DNA from: Liolophura sinensis
Taxonomy: Eukaryota > Mollusca > Polyplacophora > Chitonida > Chitonidae
Assembly (NCBI RefSeq): GCF_032854445.1
Contig: NC_088300.1
Coordinates: 29,123,608-29,187,607 of the forward strand
Reading direction: 5' to 3'
Length of the DNA stretch: 64,000 bases
Shown: positions 10,906-22,598 of the stretch, piece after piece
How the letters are laid out: each line of letters starts with the position of its first letter
Numbering within the stretch: the stretch's first letter is position 1
The notes under the pieces: model-generated
Seen by the model: only the letters and a program-made list of their open reading frames with translations
What the model was told of the DNA's origin: nothing
Database searches by the model: none
Position numbers and translations under genes: made by a program

Positions 10906-13900
10906 TTATGAAATACCATGGACAAGAGCGAGGAACAAGGCGAAAGTACAAGGCGCACAAGTCGCTTCCGTAAAGCATTTCTGTTAAACCTCATACCACT
11001 CATATAGTCGTTATAAAGAATAGCAATGACAGCTATAGTGCGGTGTCCATTTAAAAGATTTGTTCCTTGTGAAATGTATCGGTCAAATTTATTTAACTGT
11101 CACTAAGCCTTTTGGGAGATCTGATGGACATAGGGTTTGCATACAGTCACTAAACCATTTTGGAGTACATATAACCTGGATATGAATGTATGGGGTTCTC
11201 TACGATAAAGGGGAATGGGGTTTTCCACGATAAAGTATATATGAACTACAATCATACTCTCCTTATTCAAAACTGGTAACGGTTCTTACGCGCCTTAAGT
11301 TTTTGCTTCTGTATTCAAAATGAGCTAAAGGGCATGTACTTCGTATCGGTAGATCAGTCTTATATCCGAGTAAATATACTGGATATAAATTCCTGTGATC
11401 TCATATCCCCGTAGAGATATACGCATTGAGTGAATGTCATACTAATAATGCCATTTGAAGCATTAACAACCTAGTCATGATCGACTGATCAACTAGGAGC
11501 AACTCTATCATTAAGCTCAGATTCCCCTGGGTGGACAGTGTTTCGGCTGGACACACACCCTCTAGTAACTTGAGACGGATGTGTACAGCTTACCAACGTA
11601 AACCGAAACATCTGTGCTTTACCAAAACAGTCTGAAATGTATATTACCTGGAAAAAAATGAATATTCTTCAGACAAGCATGAACGCATCTATCACGGATG
11701 TCACAACTCTTGCTATACACAAGGTGACAACGTATAAACTTTGGGACTTGTTATGACAAACTGATCAAAACGGAAAATGACAAATTGATCATGTATATAG
11801 CCATTTTGGGAGCCATTTGTCTTTGTGCGTGGGAGTAGAGAGGAAGGCTATATGACAATTGATGACAAATGCCACAAAAAAGAGGTTATTAAAACTTTCA
11901 AAATCATTTCAACTAAATAACGTGATTAACTTTTAATTTGAACATATTTATCCATTCACCAGTTGTTAGGAAATAGTAAATTATCAATGATTATTGGAGT
12001 TCTTCTTTAAGTGGGCAACGAAATTTCGACACTTTGTAGGGATTAAAAATGGACTTGGTGTACACTGTTCCAAAGTCAGGAGCAAAATAGTGATTTTGGG
12101 GAATAATTAGTGTAAGCAGTCTATATGTGTATATTGGCGTGCATATTTATATAAAAAGATGATTTATATTTCTCCTGGAAAATGTCCGTTTAAAGGATAA
12201 CTTTAAATGGTACATTTACATGCACAACTGTACACAAGCTATGTTAAAAATTCACAGACTCCATGAACCTTCTTTAATCTATATAGAGACGATGTTTCTT
12301 TCACGAATCTCTTGATCTTCAATGACGTGAACGGTGTCTCAAGATAGTCCAATATGGTTTTTCAAAAAAAAAAAGAAAGAAACTTACACAGGCCTTGGCT
12401 TTTTTACGATATAATTCTTATCATTGCCATTTTCTGTTCAACAGGGCTGAGTAAAATTGAGGAATGATAAGACGGAATTCAAATTGAATTCTCTATATAT
12501 ATTACATCAGGAATCCCCTAAAGTTACATTTGATTCTTGGTTAATCTGTGTACAATGAGTTTTCAAAGAATACATCTGGGGTGTTTAACTTGGTGGTGAT
12601 TAAATTCCATTGACGCTTTCAGTTACATAAAACAGTTTAATTGCGAATGTAAATGACATCATCTCGACACGGCGGCGTAACTTACTGGAAGTGGACCAAA
12701 ATGTTTACCGTCGTCCGGGGCATCGTGACCTTGTGATTCATTCGACCTTCAGGAATTCCACAACTTATAAGAGGGTATTATATATAGCTTTTAGCTCAGA
12801 TGGAAAGAGAATGTAAACAGACACCAATCTTCGTCAACTCATAGCTGAAGCTGACACAGAATTGGGATCTATCTTGTATAATGGCATAAAAAATAAATTG
12901 AGCATGCAGTTACATGTTGGCATGTTGCCGACGGTTTTCAGGTACGAAAGCCAAGACGCGTTGAGAAATCCCAGAGAACAGGGATTCTGGCTAGTCGCCA
13001 TTGTAGTGGCTAAATTCTTGACATCTGGTTGACAGTTTCATTTCTCTCTGTCTGGCTCAACCCTTCAAGATTTACCACCAGTTGGACTACAGTTCTTCCA
13101 ATCACTCGTATCGACCTGACTCCAAGTTCGGTTCTCTGGTTACTGGCCAGTGGTCACCTCCAGCACAACGAAGGCACCTGGTTACCTTATTAACACCGGA
13201 CCAGAATTGGCCAAGACTCAAATGGGACCTAACACCCAGACTTACCGAGAATATAACTGTTCAGACACACATTTATTGCGCACAATCCCGTGTGGTAATC
13301 TGGTAAAAGACTTATATTCGAGTTACTGCCACGTGAAAATTTTTGTTAGGCTCTTGAAAAAAATAAGCAAATCATTATCAGAAAGCTGCCATGTTTCTCT
13401 TTAACTTTTTATGTCGAAGTTTCGTTGCCTGTTAAAAACAGCATGTAGGACGTGCTTTCTACGACCACAACTATATGAAAACTGAGTATAGAAAAAGTAT
13501 AAAATGGTACAACGCTGAATCGACTTGTTGTAAGCCACTAGTGCTTCCCATTGCCCTGCTATTGCTAAAACTGGTATCACTTTGCATATAGGATGGATAA
13601 GAACAGACTGGAAGAGAAAATTTTTACTTTGACAGCTTTATGCAAAAACTGGGACTATTATATACACATACATATATTAGTCCCAGGCAAAAACAAATGC
13701 ACATTGCTTGCATTCTTTGAACATCGAACCCATTATTAGTGGTCTTCCAATGTAATTTGAGAATATTTATGTAATCTATAACATAATTTATGTTCCATGC
13801 ATACATACAACTTTTCAGAAAGTTTCTTATGGATCAATAGCTAATTTTCAACAAAGTAAGATCCGAACATGGATAGCTATATCGTGAACACACAAAGAAC

Positions 13901-14449
13901 TTTTAAATCGAATAAGTACAGTTTTTAAGCTAATAAATTTACACGTATCGTTTGATCAAAAATGGATTTGGGATATAAATTCAATGATTGGTTGGCTGGA
14001 ATCATCACTAATTATCTCAATTTCATTCTCTCAAGACGCACAATATTTTGTGATTGGGAGATAAATAGGAAGGCAGACCGGTTTGGATGTTTTGCTATCT
14101 CACTGCAATCGTTCATAGCCTGAAGCACTGGTTCCTCAATAGCAATGGAATTAGCTACACTGTGTAACGGAATAGCCAGTTGTTTGTACAGCCTGACATT
14201 CTGGCACATTGTGATAGATCCTCGGCCGGCCTTTCAACCACTTCAACGTATGCTTCATCGCCCTAGCTAGTTCTGTCTGTTGGAATCAATGTACATCAGA
14301 GAATATGCAATTTCACGCTTCAGCAGAAAAAGTAATTTTGTCTTATTCAAATTCTATTGAAAAGGGAACATAGCTGTACACAATAATCAACTCTGCCTTT
14401 GATTGGTTAAAGAAAAAAAGAATTGCGAGGTGCTGAAGGGTCAGTAGAT
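10906..14449. other. Intergenic, no gene identified
   Basis: Mostly AT-rich. A GC-richer stretch at 12,650-13,300 includes overlapping plus frames at 13,082-13,404 without recognisable motifs; it might be part of an unrecognised repeat. Nothing else can be supported. Confidence 0.35.
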
Positions 14450-14629
14450 TTACGGAGTCCCCATTCCACTTGTCATGGCTGCTTTCCACTTGCACAGTCC
14501 ACCGGGATTTGAAGCGGATGCCTGCGCCTTAAACATGTCCACAATGTTACCTCCGTTCCGATTCTCATCGGTATACATCCAGACATTTTCAATCTTGTGG
14601 TTGTCATTGTAATTTTTATTAAATCGCTC
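14450..14629 (-). other. Exon-like open segment, unidentified
   Basis: A GC-rich island in AT-rich sequence reads open for about 59 codons on the minus strand, ending at a TAA (14452-14450). It contains NDNHKIENVWMYTDENRNGG and then NIVDMFKAQASASNPGGLCK. The residue mix is protein-like, unlike the frames around it. I do not recognise a family and cannot define splice sites; no upstream ATG fits. The antisense frame is also open, which weakens the case. It could be a terminal exon, a gene fragment or part of an uncharacterised transposon. Confidence 0.3.
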
Positions 14630-15297
14630 TTAAAATCAAATATTACATAATATATATATATCTCAGTAGCAACGCTAAGAACAGTTTAAAATTCGGATCA
14701 AACCCAGCTCGTTCAGTGACCTTCAGTGACCCTTGCATGACTTGTGATGACGTAAGCCATGTGAAAAAATGCCATCACTGTCTGTATACATTTCAGATGT
14801 CATTTATCTGGGAAATTCACGTGGATAAAAGGGAATTTCGTATTTTAGCTGACAGCGATTATGCCCTTATCAATCCAAAAGCGCTTTTAAAAGACTGGTA
14901 AAAATTGTTATCAATGAGTACCATTATATTAGGGACAAGATATACACAATTACATGCAGAAATATACGATAACGTCAAAGACAGTAAGTTCGAATTAAGA
15001 AACTTCTTGTATAACAAACAAGTTAACAACATTTACTACCGGTATTATACGTAAACTGCACGTCGAATATAAAGGCAGTGAAGCGTCCATAGCCTGTACC
15101 AACGATTCCGCAAACCTTTACCCAAAACAGCACGTCCCTGACTAAGGAGCATTTAGGAGTCATGATAAAGTCAAAAGAACATATTGTTTTTTGTCAATAT
15201 GCCAGACAATTATTGACGTAGTGGTTTGATATCGATCTCATTATTTATCTTAAATTTATCAATTTGAATTTTTTAATTTCCATCAGTTACACATTTG
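14630..15297. other. Intergenic, nothing recognised
   Basis: AT-rich. A 61-codon plus frame at 14,716-14,901 begins after a short duplicated GTGACCTTCAGTGACC-type word; no family recognised. Confidence 0.35.
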
Positions 15298-15534
15298 ATT
15301 TATTTATTTATTTCATAAATAAATATTTTTGTATTATTTGATTGGTGTTTCACTTATACGACGGCGACCAGCATTATGGCGAGTAGAAACCGGGTTGTCT
15401 GGCAGACCTTCCCACGTACTGTCGGAGAGGAAGCCAGCATGAGCTGGACTAGAAATCACAGCGACCGCATTGGTGAGAGGCTTCTGGTTCATTGCGCCTC
15501 GCTAACGCGCTAACCTCCTCGGTCAAGGAGGCCC
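15298..15534 (-). mobile_element. SINE, near full length, minus strand
   Basis: The minus strand reads the complete family order: tRNA-like head (CCTTGACCGAGGAGGTTAGC, an altered A-box region), B-box region, CTGGCTTCCTCTCCGAC, the trap of CCATAATGCTGGTCGCCGTC, AAACACCAATCAAATAATAC, then an AATA-rich tail at the low-coordinate end. Confidence 0.88.
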
Positions 15535-17645
15535 GAGCAATACATTTAAAGTCAATCGATTAAGATTATTGTCGGATGTCACAATATTACTTTCTCTTGT
15601 AATTTCACTTATCCTTTGTCCACCATGTCCTATGAATACTAAATACGGGCTGATGCAATAGATTACAATAATATTAGTCAATGTAATTTATCATAAAATG
15701 TATTTGACTCTTCGTTAAAAATCTCAAATGTCTAGAAGTCAATTACAATGGGAACAAAACCGGTCATACGCGATTTAAGTCGACTGTGAGTAAAAATCGC
15801 TTCTTGGCTAAATCCAGTCGGAATGTTTGATACATAGGCCAATATGGTCACTAAAACGCGACAGCGCAGATAAATATAAAATAACTGGAAGACCAGTTTA
15901 TCTAGTTTATCAGTCAACGTCATACTTAATTTTATGCCTCTGTCTCTAAACAATTTTCTTTATGTGGAGTCAACTGCTCAAATATAATGACATGTAATTT
16001 TGTGAATTTTTGCAAAATCAGACTTTTTAAACAAAATAAATGTGATTTTCTGTAAATATAAATTTATATTTATCTGACAATCTAATCATTAACTTTGAAA
16101 ATTCAAATGGACCTATCACTTGTAAACACCGAATGTAATTTCACGACTCAAGTTTAAAAAACTAAAATAAAAAGTAAAAAAAAAGTAACCGAAGGAATAT
16201 GCCAGATATAATAAACAAAGCCGGTAACATGTACTAAAGTATAAGACAGAAGACACTGTAAGCATTACATCCAGTTCAAATGTCGACACCGCTTTTTGTT
16301 TCCTATTACTCACCAAAGTACATTTACCTAAAGGATCTACGTGTAAATGGCCACGAACTCCCTTGAACAGTCCATGGATCTTGTATTAAAACGAACTGTA
16401 CCTCTGGTCAGTAAATGACCTGAAAAGCACACGCATGGGTCAGCTTTCCTCGGTCTTTAATCGATGGCCTGAAATGGAGGAACTTCATCTTTCACAAGAC
16501 TGGAAATGATATACGACGGCTTTCAACTTCTACCGCTACAGCAAGTTGTTAATCAATTGGGACAAAATGAACGGGAAAACGGACCCTTTCATATCATTTC
16601 CTATAAATTAACTACTAATTGTTTCCGTGGGTGTAAAGTGTTGCATTTTTTAAAGAAACTCATATATCTCACTGCTAATTCACACCCGCTTCTGACCATT
16701 TCTATATATCAGCACCCTCGTGCGGTATAGCTTTTGTCTTAGCACAAGCTTTTATTTCTTGTACCCTTCTGACACATTACGACCTGAATTCCGTTGTCTC
16801 TAGTCACGTGACTCCTCAACACAAGCATCAATCGCAAGACGTGATTAAGGGGTGCGGTATGGCCGGGTGCAAAGGGAAGCAAACGACCAGGTATATGGTG
16901 AGGCGAGGGATCTACAGCTTTGAATGGCACCTCCTAATAACCTCGCCAGCCCACCTCTTTTGTCAGTTCTGTTTTACTCCCTCTTACCTTTTATGTGACA
17001 AACGTAGGGCGCCAAAATATGCTTTGCAGTCGAGTTTATACCCGTTTCCGCCCTGTGTAAATCCTAAGACAGAAGAACAACGAGATTCTAGTAACTACAA
17101 CATTGGTGTGATACTTTACTTATAACTTGTAGTCTATGGATTAAATATATTCTAACAGAACGCGCATCTCGCGAAGACTATCCGGCATCGTATTCATCAT
17201 TATGCTGAACAAAACTCAGCACGCTGTGGTCAGTATCACACAATCTTGCCTTTGAAAGATATCTACATGCAATAGTTTTTCATGTTGCCCTTTTCTGCTT
17301 AACGAACTGTCTCTCACAAGTAACATTTAACAAAACCGACCTTAGTAAAACTTTGAGCCACAAAGGACGTCTTGGCAATCTAGACTAAAATATAGATTTT
17401 GAACTTGCCAAGCTCAAAAAAATGTCAAAGCTGACTACAATAGGAAGTTTATGTTTTTCACATGAAGACAAATATTAACCAAGGCGAAACTTTGACAACA
17501 CACAGAAATACACACGGGAAAGTTTAGGCAAAAACATATTTCTAGTCATAATATCGATCTTCATGTAGGAAGTTAAAAAAACAAAGGACCTGATTTCCGC
17601 CAAAAAATCATCATTTTGTATCGAGAGTGGCAGTGAGCCGGGCTA
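15535..17645. other. Intergenic, no gene identified
   Basis: AT-rich. Opposed open frames at about 16,740-17,125 lie in a slightly GC-richer patch but carry no recognisable motif. Confidence 0.35.
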
Positions 17646-17969
17646 TTACTCAGCAATCACTGTCCCATGGCCATGAGCGCTTCGACTAAGTTCTTTACCC
17701 TCATTCATGAATTTACGGGCTTGTTCTCGGATTTTGAAATTTGCACTTCCATATCGTACCTCTCTGGAGTCGATTCCCCCCTTACTACATAGAATCTCTT
17801 CTTGTACCTCGTGGTAAGAAGCACCTTGCTTAATTAACTGTACAAGTGAGCTATTCAAGGAGGCAGAAGCTACAGTTGTTACATGGGTTACAATATTTGC
17901 TTCCTTTTGTAGAGGACTGGTGCTTGCCACAGGAGTCGATGATTTCCGTCGGCAGTGATATTCTATCAT
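17646..17969 (-). other. 107-codon open frame, unidentified
   Basis: The minus-strand frame has a soluble, protein-like composition, with a Ser/Thr/Val-rich N-terminal third and a charged C-terminal half containing GASYHEVQEEILCSKGG and FKIREQARKFMNEGKELSRS. There is no signal peptide, membrane segment or motif known to me. It could be an exon, a retroelement fragment or a chance frame: one of about this length is not surprising in 64 kb. I cannot assign a function. Confidence 0.25.
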
Positions 17970-18160
17970 ACATCTCTATATGCTAATTCAGCTACAACAC
18001 TAAAATCTAACTACTGCACATTCACAGATTTCTGCAAATGTCTTTCTAGATACCTGATCCAAGATTTAGAAACTTATAGGCCTTATAATCTGATATTTAG
18101 CTGTCAGTTGTGTTTGTTTTTTTGTGGTTGTTTTTTTTCAATTTCATTTCGCTGGTTGAC

Positions 18161-18735
18161 ATTCAAATGTCTGATGTAAACTGACGGCAATGGCTGATAA
18201 TCAAACGTCTGTTGTGAACTGACGATTCATGGTTTATACTTGAATGTCGGATCGACTTACTGTCGATAGGCCTATTCAAATGTCGATTGTGAACTGACCA
18301 ATCATGACTGATATCCAAATGTCAGATGGGGGCATGAATATTTATGGCTGATAAGCCTATTCAAATGTTGGATGTGAACTGGCGGATCGATGCTGATATT
18401 CAAATGTCAGGTGTGAACTGACGGATCATAACTGATATTCAGATGTGGGGTGCTTGTGATCTGAAGGTTCATGGTTGATAATATGTATTCAAATGTGGAA
18501 TGTGGACTGTCAGTTCATGGTTCGTAGGCCTATTCCAATGTGAACTGACTGTTCATGGTTTGGTATTCAAATATCGGTTGTGAACTGACGACGATGACTA
18601 GCAATTAAATCCCAGGTGTGAACTGGCGATTCATGGCTGGTATTCAAATATTGGTTGTGATCTCATAGATTATGATCAGTTATTCAGCTATCGAATGTGA
18701 ACTGATTGACGACTGATATTCAACATTAGGTTTGC
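18161..18735. repeat. Diverged 40-bp minisatellite, about 14 units
   Basis: The word (T)GTGAACTGACGG and its variants recur at 18178, 18216, 18251, 18291, 18331, 18376, 18415, 18458, 18503, 18542, 18582, 18620, 18659 and 18699: spacings of 35-45 with most at 38-40. Between them each unit carries ATCATGGCTGATATTCAAAT and TGTCGGATG-like words. Copies are diverged by substitutions and small indels. No coding frame survives across units. Confidence 0.88.
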
Positions 18736-20011
18736 ATAGTTTGGTACACATATTCCTCTAAAGCAAGCCATCAGCTCCTACCTGTGGTGGTGGTAAGGGG
18801 GGGGGGGAGGTGGGGGGGGTGCACACATCTCTAGTAACGTACTGTATATCTCCATATGTACAGATTATCATCAACCCAGACCGGTTTACTGATCGTTGTC
18901 ACTGTCTATCGCCCACGGCTTGTGCTATGCACATTATTTCGCCTGCATGGCATTTGACACGTAGGGGCAATGTAAACATTGCCTTGAATTGTCCGTCAGA
19001 TGCATATAACAGGTTTGGGTTTTTATCTGTACAATAAGGCAATGTCGTCGATGCTTTGGCTTATAGGAGAGCCCTGTGTTATAGGCTGGGCAGTGTTTAG
19101 CTTTTCCCGCAGGGATAAGCCTACGCTTTGATTTTGCAATGTCTTATCGCCCACTTGTCGGCCATTCATTTGCGCTCGCCTAGTTAAGCAATGTCACCGC
19201 ATTGTTGTAAATTAGCTTTCCTCTACGCCATGTCATATGAACGCTTTATCATCAAACCATCTGAGACTATGCATGGTGGTTTCATTGAGCCAATCTTTAG
19301 TATTAACCGCTAGAATAATTATACAATTCATTAAAACGTTGATTGATTATACACCCTGTTACCTTGTGTCTGCCGTATTTTTATGGACTGATATGAAGCA
19401 TTGTGTCCCTTCACCTGTGAGCTGAAGGACATAGGCCAGCATGTATACGGTCTTGTATTCGTACATGACCGTTCTTTTGTGATGTCGGTTCTTTCGTAAA
19501 TGATAATGAAGACTAGGAAATGCGCCTTCAAAGAATATCACTGTTTTTCACCGCTATAAGTATTCCACGTATCCATTTAGTGGAGTTTTCTGTACTACAG
19601 TATGCTCGTATAAGTTTGTTTATAATATTCTTGCATTGTTATTCAACAGGTACAAAATCATGTAATGCTTTTACATTATCTCAATTTAGCTCATGCCAGC
19701 CATAGAATATTTCGTTCACTTTGAAGACGTACTGTATATTTTTCTCAGCAACAATTTAGTGGGTACATTTTATACATAATGTTTACACAAATAGCTTACC
19801 CAACATATAAATACGTTACGCAGCTTCATAGATAGACTGACTTAACATCTATTATTCAGGGCTCAAAACTTAAACTTATCAACAGAAACTTCACGGTAAC
19901 GTTATGGACATTTCGACTGTTCTACACCTTTATCATTTTACCATCCATGTTCCCACCAAATTGGACAAGTTTGCTTGTGCAGTTTTATTTATATGTTAAG
20001 CAGGAGAAGTC
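18736..20011. other. Intergenic with a G-rich tract
   Basis: 18797-18819 holds G runs of 11, 2 and 8 separated by single A/T bases, a potential G-quadruplex on the plus strand. Short frames at 18,810-19,705 show no family features. Otherwise nothing recognised. Confidence 0.45.
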
Positions 20012-20408
20012 AACAAGGGGAAACCTTATCTGAAGTCTTTGCAGAAAAAGCCTCTCGCCTCGAAAGCTTGTCCCAGGTTGTGCTGTAGGCGAGTACGACG
20101 CAAATGGCCATCAGATATTTTCTCCTAGATTTGAAAGCATCCCATGTTATCTTCTTTGAAGGCAGTCGTGCCAGATCGAATGGGCTTTTGTTCCATTGAT
20201 ATGGTCCCTTGAGAGTGATAAATATCGCCAGAGGCTTGCTTTTCTCTGCCACGAGGCCCTGTTGGTATGCCTTCCCTTGGTTCATGACACTAATCCAACT
20301 GTTCTCACCCAAACTATCTTGCACATCTTGTATTTACGACTGGGCTCTTGATCCTTGATTATTTTCGATTTAGCTGACGGCAGTCAGTGCACTGCGGGAC
20401 CCACCATC
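20012..20408 (-). pseudogene. Ty3/Gypsy-type reverse transcriptase remnant
   Basis: The minus-strand translation, with stops before the longest frame (20324-20010), follows the RT core of Ty3/Gypsy retrotransposons: a KDGGSR-type block near 20408, a linker, the block WISVMNQGKAYQQG, then LKGPYQWNKSPFDLARLPS where the family has its PFGL..APA motif, then VLAYSTTWDKL where the YxDD region would be. The catalytic aspartates are not present in readable form, so the copy is dead. No LTRs were found. Its N-terminal side is cut by the inverted-repeat element at 20430-21214. Confidence 0.65.
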
Positions 20409-20429
20409 TTTCTGTGCAGCACAACCCAC

Positions 20430-21214
20430 ACTGTAAATAGTACCGATGTAAATTTACAGTAAAATTTGCTGGCAATTTTCGGACCAGCGAATTTGACTTA
20501 ATTTTACATCACAACAGTAAAGAATTTTGTGAAAACCACAGATGTAAATTTACAGGAAAAAAAACCCCAGTGGATTAAGTAACATTATTATTGTTAATAA
20601 CAACTACTCTTTCCGCGGGTTTCGAACCAGTGACCTCAGTGTCAGGCCCCAAAGCCTCGTCAGTAATACTTGTCAACAGTGTAGACTACCCGACCAACAG
20701 GCCTTCCACAGATATAGAAGGTGGTTGACCGGTAGACTTTACAGCGAACATACATTGCCCCTCTGATAATCACAATTGACGCCACTCTCTTAGGTGAATA
20801 TATCAGACAATATATATCTGTCTATGTCTGATATCTATATATATCTGATATATTCAACTAAGGGAGTGGCGTTATTTGTGATCATCAGAGGGGTGATGCA
20901 TATTCGCTGTAAAGTCTACCGGTCATCTACCTTCTATAGTTTTGGAAGGCCTGTTGGTCGAGTGGTCTTCACGGTTGACATGATTTGCTGACGGTTTGTG
21001 GCCTGACTCTGAGGTCGCTGGTTCGAAACCCGCAGAAAGAGTAATACTTAGTAACGATAATACTGTTACTTAAGCCACTGTTTTTACTGTAAATTTAAAT
21101 CTGTAGTGTTTACAAAATTTTTTTACTGTGGTTATGTAAAAATACAGTAAAATTTGCTGGTCCGAAAGTTGCCAGCAAATTTTACTGTAAATTTACATCG
21201 GTACTATTTACAGT
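20430..21214. mobile_element. 785-bp foldback element with tRNA-like arms
   Basis: The two halves are long imperfect inverted repeats around a centre near 20822. They begin and end with ACTGTAAATAGTACCGATGT and its reverse complement. Each arm has AAATTTACAGTAAAATTTGC near the tip and an inner segment that looks tRNA-derived: on the right arm (plus strand, about 20946-21040) GGCCTGTTGGTCGAGTGGTC resembles an A-box region and GCTGGTTCGAAACCCGC a B box. The left arm carries the same on the minus strand. A TA-rich loop (20790-20850) separates them. No transposase is encoded. A clear target-site duplication was not found. Confidence 0.85.
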
Positions 21215-22388
21215 ATATTGGCGAGAAAGAGTTGGACATCTCAATGCAAGTCTTGCGAATCAGGCACACTGGCGTTCTGTTTAACTTTATACAGAGTACA
21301 TCACAGCAAGGGAATATAATTTCGCTGAATTAGAACATTGTGTGTCAAGTTTATCTTCATTTGTAGGTTTGAATTACACCCTACATCGTCGCTATTTTGA
21401 GAAAAAAAAACACCAATAACCACCGAGACGCCTGTGTTTCTCTTTTATTGGCCAGACATATCCCTATATTCTATAGCTATGTATACTTAGGTTTTACGTC
21501 TTACTGAACAAATTTTCAGTCACATGACTCCGAGGAATCATTAGGTGTGTGTACATATACTGTGTCTTCTTGTGGCAGGGTGAGTCCATGGTGTGGGTTT
21601 GTGGAACAACAAGACTATTGTGCTCTTGGTGTCTTCTGTCTTCGTGTTTTGACCAGTAATGAAAGTCTTACAGGCTCTACAAAGAAACACCCCAACCAAA
21701 CAGGTGTTTCTGTCGAAAGTGGAATGCTCACTCCAAAAAGTATAATAGGTTAATATGTGTTAACCTACGTCAGATATTTCCGCAGTTTTGATTGTTCTAC
21801 ATCAAACGGTAAGCAAAAGAGAGATTCCATGTCATTAGTTCCCTTACGAACACATTTACTGGGATATATTGCATGGATAAGTTCACATGGACGGAAAGGT
21901 CATCAGAAATTTGATCATTTTTCTTTGATCTCTGCAAGTATTCCAGAGACTCTAATCGGGGGGTTTTGGTTTCATTAGCGCTTGCTGAGAGATGTTCATT
22001 GTAATATAGTCACCTATCGGTCCTTATAATACGAGTGTAAAATTAATCCTGTTGTAGGGAGGAATGCGTCAGTCTGCTATTTCTTTTTTTAAAAAGTGTT
22101 TTAAAAAGTGTTTCATGCCATTGTATTAATTAATTTATTAATTTGATTGTTATGGCTGCCATTCTGCATTAATGGTGTTAAGCTATAATCGTTCATTCTT
22201 TTATGGATTCATTCTTTTATTTGAAGGAATATTTTGTATTTTCTGTGGATTTGGTTTGGCGTTACGTGGGTCGCCAAGATTTGAAGTTAAACTCTATAAT
22301 TCATTATTCCTATTGTTTTAATAAGCAACTGTTGCAGTATAATTACAGCAAATGCGTTGGGGCAATTCTGTAGGCTGTTCAGTTGACC
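21215..22388. other. Intergenic, no gene identified
   Basis: Minus-strand sequence just right of 21214 may continue the Ty3/Gypsy remnant upstream of RT, since a SPI-type triplet lies at the junction. Plus frames at 21,547-21,978 are cysteine- and serine-rich but unrecognised. A small tandem duplication lies near 22,088-22,115. Confidence 0.35.
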
Positions 22389-22598
22389 ACCTTTCACCAA
22401 TGCGGTCGCCGTGAGTTCAAGTCCAGCTCATGCTGGCTTCCTCTCCAGTCGTACGTGAATACGTCTTGCATGAACCTGCCGGTGGTCGTGGGTTTTTCCC
22501 GGGTTGTCCGTAGTTTCCTTCCACCATAATGTTGGCCGCCGTCGTTTAAGTGAAATATTCTTGAGTATATTGTAAAACACCAGTTAAATGAATAAATA
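22389..22598 (+). mobile_element. SINE, head-truncated, plus strand
   Basis: Begins within the head (ACCAATGCGGTCGCCGTGAG), keeps the B-box region GTTCAAGTCCAGC, the body, CCACCATAATGTTGGCCGCC and the AAAACACCAGTTAAATGAAT end with tail. The A box is missing. Confidence 0.88.

Noticed and set aside
13082-13404. LTR or coding segment in a GC-richer patch
   Set aside because: No matching second LTR, no primer-binding site and no recognisable protein; evidence too thin to call.
18161-18735. CRISPR-like periodicity
   Set aside because: The intervening sequence repeats along with the conserved word, copies are diverged, and the genome is eukaryotic. It is a minisatellite.
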